A DNA stretch of 5,523 bases from Candidatus Limnocylindrales bacterium (GTDB lineage: Bacteria; Chloroflexota; Limnocylindria; Limnocylindrales; CSP1-4): positions 1-5,523 of the forward strand of contig JAUSJS010000353.1 of the NCBI GenBank assembly GCA_030647575.1, in the 5' to 3' direction. The notes under the pieces are model-generated. The model made no database searches, had not been told where the DNA came from, and was given only the letters and a program-made list of their open reading frames with translations. Both the position numbers and the translations under genes were made by a program. Of the stretch, positions 1 through 5,523 are shown piece by piece (the first letter of the stretch is position 1; each line of letters begins with the position of its first letter).

Positions 1-157
1 GCACGGCCTCCTGGCCGGCACCGATTCGGTGGTGCTGCTGGCCTTCTACCTGGTCACCGGCGGCGTCGTACTCGCCACCGGCGCCTACCGCTACTGGGTC
101 TCGCGGGCCGCTCGGCCCACCTTTGCCGCCTCGCTCCAGGAGGGCTCCCGTCGATGA
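1..157 (+). CDS. C-terminal end of a membrane protein, probably ferric-reductase-like transmembrane protein (partial)
   Basis: The open frame enters from the left edge (first full codon at base 2) and ends at TGA 155-157, giving 51 residues. The fragment begins HGLLAGTDS, runs through one hydrophobic helix (about residues 10-30) and ends in a short basic, cytoplasm-like tail. From memory of the family, a His-Gly-x-x-Ala-Gly-x-Asp stretch before the last helix is seen in bacterial ferric-reductase-like (cytochrome b-type) membrane proteins, and that His could be a haem ligand. These proteins move electrons across the membrane and often sit near apbE, as here. The stop overlaps the next start as ATGA, implying coupled translation. 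The family call rests on a short C-terminal piece and on context; another polytopic membrane protein is possible. Confidence 0.5.
   Translation, partial: HGLLAGTDSVVLLAFYLVTGGVVLATGAYRYWVSRAARPTFAASLQEGSRR
138..143 (+). promoter_or_regulatory. Strong Shine-Dalgarno for the 154 start
   Basis: AGGAGG lies inside the end of the upstream gene, 10 bases before the ATG at 154. It is a consensus ribosome-binding site at good spacing and fixes this start, even though the start overlaps the upstream stop codon. Confidence 0.7.
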
Positions 158-615
158 ACGCGCCTGTCCGTCTCCGCCGTCCGCTCGTTGTGCTCGGCGT
201 CCTTCTCTCGCTCCTCGCCGGAGTGGCGACCATCCGCGCCGCAGCGGTGTGGACCGCCGCCGGCTCACCGCTTGTCGCCAAGCCTCCCTCGGTCGAGAGC
301 CTCCAGGCGGCCCTGGCCACGGAACAGAGTCGCTCGGCGGCCCTCCTGGCGCAGCTCGGCGAGCTCACGGCTGGTTCGACCGAGCTGACGGCCGCGCTCG
401 ACGTCGCCCGGAATCGGATCGCCACCGACGCCGCCCAGGCCGACGAGCTGCAGGCCAGCCTCAAGACCGCCAAGGGCAAGCTGGCTGTGCTCGACCAGTC
501 GATCCGCCAGGCTCAGGCCGTGGGCGGCCGTGCGGCTTCCGCCTCGGTCGGAGCGCCCGCGGCGATAACGGCCCAGGCGCACGATGAGGACCACGAGGGC
601 GGCGACGATGACTGA
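154..615 (+). CDS. Small membrane-anchored coiled-coil protein with acidic/His tail, unknown function
   Basis: This is a 153-residue protein with no family I can name. A short basic N-terminus is followed by one hydrophobic segment (about residues 11-31) that could be an uncleaved anchor or a signal peptide. Residues 46-123 are rich in Ala, Leu, Gln and Glu with regular leucine spacing, as in a coiled coil. A low-complexity Ala/Gly/Ser stretch follows, and the protein ends HDEDHEGGDDD (143-153), a possible metal-binding or flexible acidic tail. By the positive-inside rule most of the chain should lie outside the membrane. The start is supported by the AGGAGG site and by the ATGA overlap with the preceding gene. 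It overlaps the next gene by 8 bases. Context suggests an accessory subunit of a ferric-reductase/ApbE electron-transfer system; this is inferred, with no motif proving it. Confidence 0.75.
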   Translation: MNAPVRLRRPLVVLGVLLSLLAGVATIRAAAVWTAAGSPLVAKPPSVESLQAALATEQSRSAALLAQLGELTAGSTELTAALDVARNRIATDAAQADELQASLKTAKGKLAVLDQSIRQAQAVGGRAASASVGAPAAITAQAHDEDHEGGDDD

Positions 616-728
616 CCCTCGGCGGCCGCACCACGTCGGCGTCTTCCTTGGCCTGTCGGCAGGCGCCTATGCGCTGAGCCTCGCCGCCGTCACGGCGCTC
701 CAGGCGCAGTCGGAGGCGGTGGTGGTGG

Positions 729-757
729 CCGACCGAAGCCCGACCGAAGCCCGACCG
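729..757 (+). repeat. 11-base tandem repeat, 2.6 copies, breaking the frame
   Basis: Bases 729-757 are perfectly periodic with period 11 (unit CCGACCGAAGC). Upstream the gene reads ...VVVADRSPT; deleting one unit joins this in frame to GEAIASLAARNDSLEVDA. An extra unit adds 11 bases, which is not a multiple of three. The remaining copy is flanked by a 7-base direct repeat (CCGACCG), a classic substrate for slipped-strand duplication. Confidence 0.85.
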
Positions 758-876
758 GGGAGGCGATCGCCAGTCTGGCCGCCCGGAACGATTCGCTGGA
801 GGTGGACGCTCGCCAGGCCGGCCTGGCGTACGAGCGGGCGGAGGGCGGCTACGATCGGGTGAGTCGGACGCTGGCC

Positions 877-887
877 GCGGCGAGGCT
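877..887 (+). other. Second frame break (apparent one-base loss)
   Basis: The middle frame reads VSRTLAAA up to base 882 and then meets a TGA at 901-903. The frame beginning at 882-885 continues as AQLAGLTEVVVTVDG and stays open to 1037. One base restored in the GC-rich GCGGCGAGG stretch reconnects them, giving AAA-x-AQLAGL. I see no slippery heptamer that would suggest programmed frameshifting. Confidence 0.65.
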
Positions 888-1033
888 CAGCTTGCCGGGC
901 TGACCGAAGTCGTCGTAACCGTCGATGGGGCAGCCCGTTCCCTGCCCGACCACGTCGCTCTGCCGCGGGTCGGCCGCCAGGTCACCGCGGTCAGACCGAC
1001 GGCGGTCCACGCGACCACCGCCGCCTCGGGCGG

Positions 1034-2104
1034 ATGACCGCCGGCCTGCCCGCGCCGACGGCGGCGCGGGCAGCCGATCGCCAGTTGCTCAGATTCGCCG
1101 CGCGGGCGATGGGCTCGCCACTCCGCCTTGCGATCGTCGTGCCCGGCCGACAGCCGTGGGAGGTGGTCGACGTGGCGGGCGCCTGGGCTGCCGTCCGCGA
1201 TGAATTCGAGGCCTCCGAAGAGGCGATGTCGCGCTTCCGCGACGCGAGCGAGATCACCCTCCTCAACCGGCGGGCCGGGAGCGACGAACCAACGGCAGTG
1301 TCGCGGCGGCTGTCGAGGGCGCTCCAGGCCTGCGACCGCGCTCAGCGGCTGACAGGGGGTCGGTTCGATCCGCGGGTGCTGGCGGACCTCGAGCGACTGG
1401 GTGACCACGGGGCACGGATCGGCCAGGAGGGCCCGGTCGAGGCCGATCGCTCGTCACCCGGGGGCCGGATCGTCGAGCGCGACGCAGGCGGACAGGTTCG
1501 GCTGCCCGCGCCGGTCGACCTCGGCGGTATCGGGAAGGGTCTCGCCCTCCGCTGGGCGGCGACGACACTCAGGCGGCGCGGGTTCGAGGCATTCCTGGTC
1601 GAGGCCGGCGGGGACCTCGTGGCGAGCGGCGCGCCGCCGGAGGGCGGACCGTGGCGGATCGGCATCGAGGACCCCGCCGGCGAGGCGGAGCCGCTGGCCG
1701 CCATCGCCTCAAGGGACGAGGCAGTGGCGACGTCGTCGGTCCGCCGTCGGCACTGGAGTGCCGGCGATCGGACGGTCCACCACCTGGTCGACCCTCGAAC
1801 CGGCGAACCGGGTGGGGCCGGCCTGCTCGCGGTGACGGTCGCGGGGCTGGATCCGGCCTGGTCCGAGGTCTGGAGCAAGACACTTTTCCTCGAGGGACAG
1901 GCGGGCATCGCCGGACTCGCCCGTCGACGAGGTCTGGCGGCCTGGTGGGTCGCTGACGACGGGTCGCTCGAGATGACCGCCGCCGGGCGGCTCCGGACGA
2001 TCTGGACTGCGGACGAGGGTCGCGGACCGGACCAACGGGGGCGCCGGAGATCGGCCGGAGATCGCGTCGCCGACTTCCCGGTAGCCGTACCAATGGGTGA
2101 CTAA
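1034..2104 (+). CDS. apbE: FAD:protein FMN transferase, ApbE family
   Basis: Members use FAD and Mg2+ to attach FMN covalently to a Thr/Ser of a partner protein, usually an extracytoplasmic electron-transfer subunit. The 356-residue chain carries the family blocks in order: AMGSPLRL (25-32); EEAMSRFRDASEITLLNR (62-79); TGGRFDPRV (107-115); VDLGGIGKGLAL (161-172); VEAGGDLVASG (189-199); AVATSSVRRRHW (230-241); HHLVDPRTGEPG (249-260); and WSEVWSKTLFLEG (276-288), the counterpart of the late AEv-AKaal block. Length is normal. I see no signal peptide or lipobox, so it may act in the cytoplasm or use an atypical export route. The ATG lies in ATGA with the preceding broken gene and has no good ribosome-binding site, so it probably depends on translational coupling. 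The last 30 residues are Arg/Gly-rich and contain an 11-base tandem duplication, so the true C-terminus is uncertain. Its acceptor is not certain within the window. Confidence 0.95.
   Translation: MTAGLPAPTAARAADRQLLRFAARAMGSPLRLAIVVPGRQPWEVVDVAGAWAAVRDEFEASEEAMSRFRDASEITLLNRRAGSDEPTAVSRRLSRALQACDRAQRLTGGRFDPRVLADLERLGDHGARIGQEGPVEADRSSPGGRIVERDAGGQVRLPAPVDLGGIGKGLALRWAATTLRRRGFEAFLVEAGGDLVASGAPPEGGPWRIGIEDPAGEAEPLAAIASRDEAVATSSVRRRHWSAGDRTVHHLVDPRTGEPGGAGLLAVTVAGLDPAWSEVWSKTLFLEGQAGIAGLARRRGLAAWWVADDGSLEMTAAGRLRTIWTADEGRGPDQRGRRRSAGDRVADFPVAVPMGD
2043..2064 (+). repeat. Perfect 2 x 11-base tandem duplication in the apbE 3' end
   Basis: GCCGGAGATCG occurs twice with no gap. The extra 11 bases change the reading frame from about codon 341. 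With one copy, apbE would end at TGA 2098-2100 with the tail SRRRLPGSRTNG; with two, it reads AGDRVADFPVAVPMGD and ends at TAA 2102-2104. The two-copy frame has the more GC-rich third positions, so it is not clear which is ancestral. Confidence 0.75.
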
Positions 2105-2178
2105 CAGCACCGGTGCGAGCCGCTACGGTCAGTTCGACTCGCGACAGTTCGCGATCTCGCCCCAACGCCAGGGAGCTG
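2105..2178 (+). promoter_or_regulatory. Intergenic gap with a palindrome and an inverted repeat (possible regulatory site)
   Basis: The gap between apbE and the cyclic-di-GMP gene holds a perfect 10-base palindrome GCACCGGTGC (2107-2116) and TCGCGA-CAGT-TCGCGA (2139-2154), a 6-4-6 inverted repeat. A 7-base direct repeat CAGTTCG (2130-2136 and 2145-2151) overlaps the latter. These could be operator half-sites or a small hairpin. I see no convincing -35/-10 pair. Short palindromes are common by chance in such GC-rich DNA, so this is weak. Confidence 0.25.
2170..2175 (+). promoter_or_regulatory. Ribosome-binding site deciding the 2179 start
   Basis: AGGGAG lies just before ATG 2179, with a rather short 3-base spacer. 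It is the best site near the N-terminus of the cyclic-di-GMP gene. The in-frame GTG at 2113 and the out-of-frame ATG at 2358 both lack a comparable site. Confidence 0.45.
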
Positions 2179-4478
2179 ATGCCCCAGCACTCACGACTCT
2201 CGACCCAGCGACGCGGGCTGATCGCGGCCGTCGTCTGCACCGCGCTCCTGGGCTCCATTGGAATCGAGTTCCTCGGCGTGGTGATGCGCGACGCACAGGA
2301 TGTCCGGCTGCAGCTTGTCGGAATTCACGCCCTCGTCCACCAACACAGCACCCTTGAATGGCAGGCGGTCGCGACCAAGGGGGGGACGAGGACCTGTGGG
2401 CCAAGATCGCGGCGAACGACACGGCGCTCGGCTCGGCTTCCACGCCGCTCGAGGCGAGGGTTGATGACCCGGAACTCGCGTCGTTTGTCGGCCTCGTCGG
2501 CCGATATCGTGCCGCCGTCGGTCTCATGGCCGACCTCTTCCGCCAGGGCGATGTCGAGCGCGCGGCGGCGGTCGATGACGAGCTGGTCGACGCGCTGTTC
2601 AGCGCGATCCACGTCGAGGCGACCCGCCTCGCCGCGACATACGGAGCCCGGTCAGACGCGATTTCACTCGCGTCGCGGGCGGGCACGATCGGCCTGCTTG
2701 TCGCTGCCGCTCTTGTCGTGACGGCGTTTGCCCGTCGCGCAACGCGCCGCGAGACCGAGTGGCGGGTCGGGGCCAAATTCCGGTCACTCGTCCAGAACTC
2801 ATCGGACCTGGTCACGATCCTCGGGCGCGACGGCTCGATCACGTACGTCGGTCCGTCCATCGAGCGCTTGCTCGGTCACTCCAGCGCTGATGCAGCCGGG
2901 CGTGCGTACGCATCCCTCGTTCACCCGGACGACCACGAGCGCTTCGAGCACCTCATCGACGCAGCTCGACGGGAGAGCGGGCCGATCGGCGCCCCCGAGG
3001 TCGTTCGGATGGCTCATGCAGACGGGTCCTGGCGACGGTTCGAGACCGTCGCTCAAAACCTCGAGCACGATCCCGACGTCGCCGGTCTGGTCCTGACCGG
3101 CCATGACACCACCCAGCGACATATCCTCGCCGAACGACTGCGCTATCAGGCGACGCACGACGAGCTGACCGGCCTCGCGAACCGCAAGACCTTCCTCGAT
3201 CGCGTCGATACCGGACTGGCCCAATCAGGCTCGTCAGCCGTGCTGTTCGTCGATCTCGACGACTTCAAGGGGATCAACGACAACCTCGGGCACGTCGCTG
3301 CCGACCGCATGCTGGCGATCGTCGCACGGCGGGTCAGGAATGCCATCCGGCCGGCGGACCTCGCGGCCCGGCTCGGCGGCGACGAGTTTGCGATCCTGCT
3401 CTCCGAGGTCGATCCCAGGACCGGCCCGGGCGCCGCCGCGGATCGCCTGCTCGAGGCCATCAACGCCCCGATCGACATCGATGGTGCCGCGTTCCGCCTG
3501 TCGGCCAGCATCGGCATCGCCCTTGGGCGCTCGGGGGGGCACTCTGCCGATCTTGTGAGCGAGGCCGATCTGGCGATGTACGCCGCCAAACGAGCCGGCA
3601 AAGGCCGCTACGCGGTGTTCGAGCCATCCCTGCTGGCTGCTTCGCGGGAGCGGCTCGACCTGCACCGCGAGCTCGTCGGCGCCGCCGGCCGCGGCGAGCT
3701 GGTTCTCCACTACCAGCCGATCGTCGCCCTGCCGGACGGGGCGATCGAGAGCGTCGAAGCCCTCGTCCGGTGGGTTCATCCCACGCGGGGACTCGTGCCA
3801 CCTGCCGCGTTCATTCCACTCGCCGAGGAGACGGGCTTGATCTCCGAGATCGGCGAGTGGGTCCTTCGCGAGGCGACAGCGACGGCCAGCGCCTGGCGGC
3901 AGACGCGGGCCGGACGCGGGCTGAGCATCAGCGTGAACGTCTCCGCCCCGCAGCTCGTGGATGCCGCGTTCGCCGATCGCGTGGCGGCGATTCTCCAGCA
4001 GGTAGACTTCCCCGCCGGGTCTCTGATGCTGGAGCTTACTGAAAGCGTCTTCGCCGACCCGTCGGCTGCCCTCACGGCCAACCTCGAGGCGCTCCGCGCA
4101 CTCGGCGTCAAGATCGCCATCGACGACTTCGGGACGGGCTACTCGTCGCTCGCCTACCTGTCGCGATTGCCGATCGACATCCTCAAGATCGACCGCAGCT
4201 TCGTTTCGGGACCGGATGGGCTGACGACCGACCCCGCCCTGGTCGCGGCGATCATCCAGATGGCGGTCGCTCTTGGACTCAGGACGGTCGCGGAGGGCGT
4301 CGAGAGCGAGGAGCAGCGCGATCTGCTCTTCCGGCTTGGTTGCCAGATGGCCCAGGGGTACGTCCTCTCGCGCCCCGTTCCCGCCGAGGCGTTCGGCGCG
4401 CTGCTCGAGCGCGGACGCCTTGGTCCAATGGTGGCGCGGTCGGTGTATCTCGCGCCAGTGGAGACCCTGGCCTCCTGA
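2179..4478 (+). CDS. Membrane-bound PAS-GGDEF-EAL cyclic-di-GMP cyclase/phosphodiesterase, frame broken at a G tract
   Basis: It makes (GGDEF) and/or hydrolyses (EAL) cyclic-di-GMP at the inner membrane face. As written, the frame from ATG 2179 leaves the true frame at the G run 2379-2385 and stops at 2721; the main frame is open from 2358. Adding one G gives 766 residues: helix 1 about 13-33; a helical external sensor about 34-166; helix 2 about 168-186; PAS about 200-313; GGDEF about 320-480; EAL about 490-750. GGDEF is at 400-404, with inhibitory-site RPAD exactly five residues before it. EAL signatures: EALVRW 527, SVNVSA, ELTES 619, IDDFGTGYSS (DD at 649), KIDRSF 670, AEGVES (E706) and QGY 726. 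Both domains therefore look catalytic. PAS follows helix 2 with no clear HAMP domain. ATG 2358 directly follows an in-frame TGA, lacks a ribosome-binding site and would delete helix 1, so I prefer 2179. Ligand unknown. Confidence 0.92.
2379..2385 (+). other. Run of seven G at the frame break in the cyclic-di-GMP gene
   Basis: Upstream the protein reads EWQAVATKGG in one frame; downstream DEDLWAKIAAND reads in another. Eight G instead of seven would join them. The site lies in the external sensor region between the two membrane helices. It could be a homopolymer read error, a real mutation or a phase-variable tract. The gene has another G7 run at 3533-3539 that is in frame. Confidence 0.8.
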
Positions 4479-4523
4479 CGCCCGGAGACGAACCCTGGTC
4501 GCCGGAGCACGTAACTACCTCAC
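4479..4523. other. 45-base gap between convergent genes, no clear terminator
   Basis: The plus-strand cyclic-di-GMP gene and the minus-strand permease end 45 bases apart. A GC-rich stem followed by a T-run would be expected for an intrinsic terminator; I find neither on either strand. Termination may be Rho-dependent, or transcripts may overlap. Confidence 0.4.
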
Positions 4524-5336
4524 TCAGCCGGAGATTTCCGCCCGTTCCGTGAACAATGCGGCAACGACGAGCGCTCCAATCAGCCAGGCGATCACGAGCA
4601 GAATCGCGGTATTCGGTTCAAGCGCCTGGGCCGCGCCGCCTCCGCCGCCAAAGCTGCCGCCGTCACTGACCGCCACCACGTCACCGGCGACATGGAAGGG
4701 CAGGTATTTGACGATCCCGGGCAGGAACAAGGTCGAGAATTGCTCGGCGAAATAGACGCCGATGCCGGTGGCGATCCCGGCCAATTGACTGCGAGCCAGC
4801 GTGGCGATCGCGAAGCCGAGCGCAGCCTGCTCGACGATCGCAAGCCAGCCTCGGACCAGGAGTTCGGGCAGCGTCGCGAGCGTCGCAGCGTGGTTCAACC
4901 CGGCCGTCGAGATGCCCCCGATGGTGTCTCCGACGACCATCAGCACGATACCCAGCGCGTAGGCGGCAACGAGTCCGACGCCCAGCATCAGCGCCATCGC
5001 GGCGAACGAGACGAGCTGATACCGGCTGCGGCTCTCTCCGCGCGCGACGGCAGACTTGAGCGTGCCCCAGGTCCACTCGGAGCCGGCGATCGCGGCACCG
5101 TAAATGACTGCGAACAGCCCGCCCAGGCCGAGGATGAACGAGAGCACGAACGCGTACGCGGCAGGGAAGGTGATGAACAGGAGCGCCACCTCGCCCCCTT
5201 CCTGGGTGGCAGTTTGCCGAGCGGTCGCCCCGATGCTGATGAGGATCAGGGCGAGCAGCAGGACGACCAGGATGAACGTGATGTACGTCGCGGGCCGCCG
5301 GATGAGCTTGCGCAGTCCAGCGACGAACAGCCTCAC
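4524..5336 (-). CDS. ABC-2-type transporter permease subunit
   Basis: This is a 270-residue integral membrane protein with about six helices (roughly 18-36, 56-82, 110-135, 160-182, 185-207 and 243-263). The stretch GSEWTWGTLKSAVARGESR (85-103) after helix 2 matches the conserved cytoplasmic loop of ABC-2 permeases, where a GxExxxGTxK/R pattern is followed by a basic segment that contacts the ATPase. The chain begins with the usual short amphipathic N-terminus (LRKLIRRPATY). An unusual Gly-rich loop, GGSFGGGGGAA (226-236), lies before the last helix. The start is GTG at 5336-5334, overlapping the upstream ATPase stop as GTGA, with AGGGAGG (5349-5343) six bases upstream. Family members export antibiotics, lipids or other compounds; the substrate cannot be read from sequence. 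No link to the flavin or cyclic-di-GMP genes is evident. Confidence 0.88.
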   Translation of the reverse strand: MRLFVAGLRKLIRRPATYITFILVVLLLALILISIGATARQTATQEGGEVALLFITFPAAYAFVLSFILGLGGLFAVIYGAAIAGSEWTWGTLKSAVARGESRSRYQLVSFAAMALMLGVGLVAAYALGIVLMVVGDTIGGISTAGLNHAATLATLPELLVRGWLAIVEQAALGFAIATLARSQLAGIATGIGVYFAEQFSTLFLPGIVKYLPFHVAGDVVAVSDGGSFGGGGGAAQALEPNTAILLVIAWLIGALVVAALFTERAEISG

Positions 5337-5523
5337 GTCCCGCCTCCCTGGTCCTTCGCCGTCGTCGGACCGGGCGGGTCGGGTCGGGTCGCGCCGGCCA
5401 GCCCAAAGAAGGTCCCTTCGCCGCCCGGCTCCTGCGCACCACCGGTCAACGACAGGAAGAGCGACTCCAGGTCGCTGCCGGTCTCCAGCCCAGAGGCGAA
5501 GATACCGGCCGTCGCTAGCGCCC
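5333..5523 (-). CDS. ABC transporter ATP-binding protein, C-terminal tail (partial)
   Basis: The frame enters from the right edge and ends at TGA 5335-5333. The visible 62 residues begin ALATAGIFASGLETGSDLES and continue LFLSLTGG. The pattern D-L-E-x-x-F-L-x-L-T-G is the usual end of ATPases that partner ABC-2 permeases. It is followed by about 34 residues rich in Gly, Pro and Thr, a flexible tail partly encoded by GGGTC repeats. Walker A, Walker B and signature motifs lie outside the window. The stop/start overlap with the permease and the strong ribosome-binding site in its 3' end indicate a co-translated ATPase-permease pair. Confidence 0.75.
   Translation of the reverse strand, partial: ALATAGIFASGLETGSDLESLFLSLTGGAQEPGGEGTFFGLAGATRPDPPGPTTAKDQGGGT
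5376..5390 (+). repeat. GGGTC x 3 short tandem repeat
   Basis: Three perfect copies of GGGTC lie inside the C-terminal tail of the ATPase and encode part of its TRPDPPGP stretch. A five-base unit is frame-shifting if copy number changes, but the reading frame here is intact through to the overlap with the permease. Confidence 0.6.

Larger units (their letters stand above)
608..1037 (+). pseudogene. Frameshifted gene for a second small membrane-anchored protein upstream of apbE
   Basis: The start is ATG 608, eight bases inside the previous gene, with GAGGG (595-599) as ribosome-binding site. As written the frame stops at TGA 860-862. Coding character moves to a second frame after about 755 and to a third after about 882, which ends at TGA 1035-1037 overlapping the apbE ATG. 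Removing one 11-base repeat copy and restoring one base near 880 gives exactly 140 codons: residues 1-10 polar, 11-33 a membrane segment, 45-95 a helical Ala/Glu/Arg-rich stretch, then a Val-rich region ending HATTAASGG. The layout (anchor plus helical external part) parallels the preceding gene. The C-terminal HATTAAS partly resembles the ApbE flavinylation motif. No family is recognised. It may be a true pseudogene or an intact gene spoiled by sequence errors; the fit of the repaired frame to the stop/start overlap makes me confident that one gene is present. Confidence 0.75.

Noticed and set aside
877..903. Programmed ribosomal frameshifting in the broken gene
   Set aside because: No slippery heptamer or clear downstream structure, and the other break in the same gene is an 11-base duplication, which programmed shifting would not explain.
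2113..2115. GTG 2113 as start of the cyclic-di-GMP gene
   Set aside because: It would add 22 polar residues before the anchor, lies in the palindromic region and has no ribosome-binding site; ATG 2179 has AGGGAG.
2124..2129. TACGGT as a -10 promoter element
   Set aside because: It fits the loose TAnnnT pattern, but no plausible -35 element lies at the right distance upstream.
1342..2258. Long minus-strand open frames opposite apbE
   Set aside because: Arg/Pro/Ser-rich shadows of apbE with no recognisable domain; the plus strand carries clear ApbE motifs.
2358..2360. ATG 2358 as the true start of the GGDEF-EAL protein
   Set aside because: It directly follows an in-frame TGA, has no ribosome-binding site, and would cut the sensor in half and remove helix 1, which is encoded upstream in another frame.
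2129..2860. 243-residue minus-strand open frame opposite the sensor and second membrane helix of the cyclic-di-GMP gene
   Set aside because: A shadow; the plus strand encodes a membrane helix and PAS start here.
3533..3539. Second G7 run as another frame break
   Set aside because: The GGDEF domain reads correctly through it (LGRSGGHSADL), so no lesion is present.
4479..4523. Intrinsic bidirectional terminator between the convergent genes
   Set aside because: Only weak CCGG-type complementarity and no T-run on either strand.
4681..5442. 253-residue minus-strand open frame rich in Arg and Pro
   Set aside because: It overlaps the permease and ATPase end in another frame and has the Arg/Pro/Ala composition typical of shadow frames in GC-rich DNA.

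Overview
The window is very GC-rich, with G or C favoured at third codon positions. Genes are tightly packed and several overlap by 4-8 bases. No marker here fixes the taxon. The base composition and gene types suit a free-living Chloroflexota- or Actinomycetota-like bacterium, possibly from a metagenome; this is inference.

Bases 1-2104, plus strand, form one operon-like run. In order it holds: the C-terminal end of a membrane protein resembling ferric-reductase-like transmembrane proteins; a 153-residue protein with one membrane anchor, a coiled coil and a His/Asp/Glu tail (154-615); a second small anchored protein whose frame is broken twice (608-1037); and an ApbE-type FAD:protein FMN transferase (1034-2104). 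Consecutive genes overlap (ATGA at 154 and 1034, 8 bases at 608), so translation is probably coupled. A ferric-reductase-like protein beside a flavin transferase suggests extracytoplasmic flavin-based electron transfer, with the small anchored proteins as accessory subunits or flavin acceptors. The last residues of the broken gene resemble a degenerate flavinylation site.

After a 74-base gap with two short palindromic elements comes a large membrane-bound cyclic-di-GMP enzyme (2179-4478): two membrane helices around an external helical sensor, then PAS, GGDEF and EAL domains. Its N-terminus is out of frame with the rest at a run of seven G. All GGDEF and EAL signature residues checked are present.

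Bases 4524-5523, minus strand, are convergent with it: an ABC-2-type permease and the C-terminal tail of its ATPase, overlapping by GTGA, so an ABC exporter operon enters from the right edge.

The most notable feature is the clustering of frame lesions and short duplications between about 730 and 2385: an 11-base tandem duplication, a one-base loss, a second perfect 11-base tandem duplication at the end of apbE, and a one-base loss in a G tract. The genes outside that stretch look clean. Either the source sequence has indel errors there or these genes are decaying or hypermutable. No RNA genes, CRISPR arrays or insertion sequences were seen, and no stretch over 300 bases lacks a gene.
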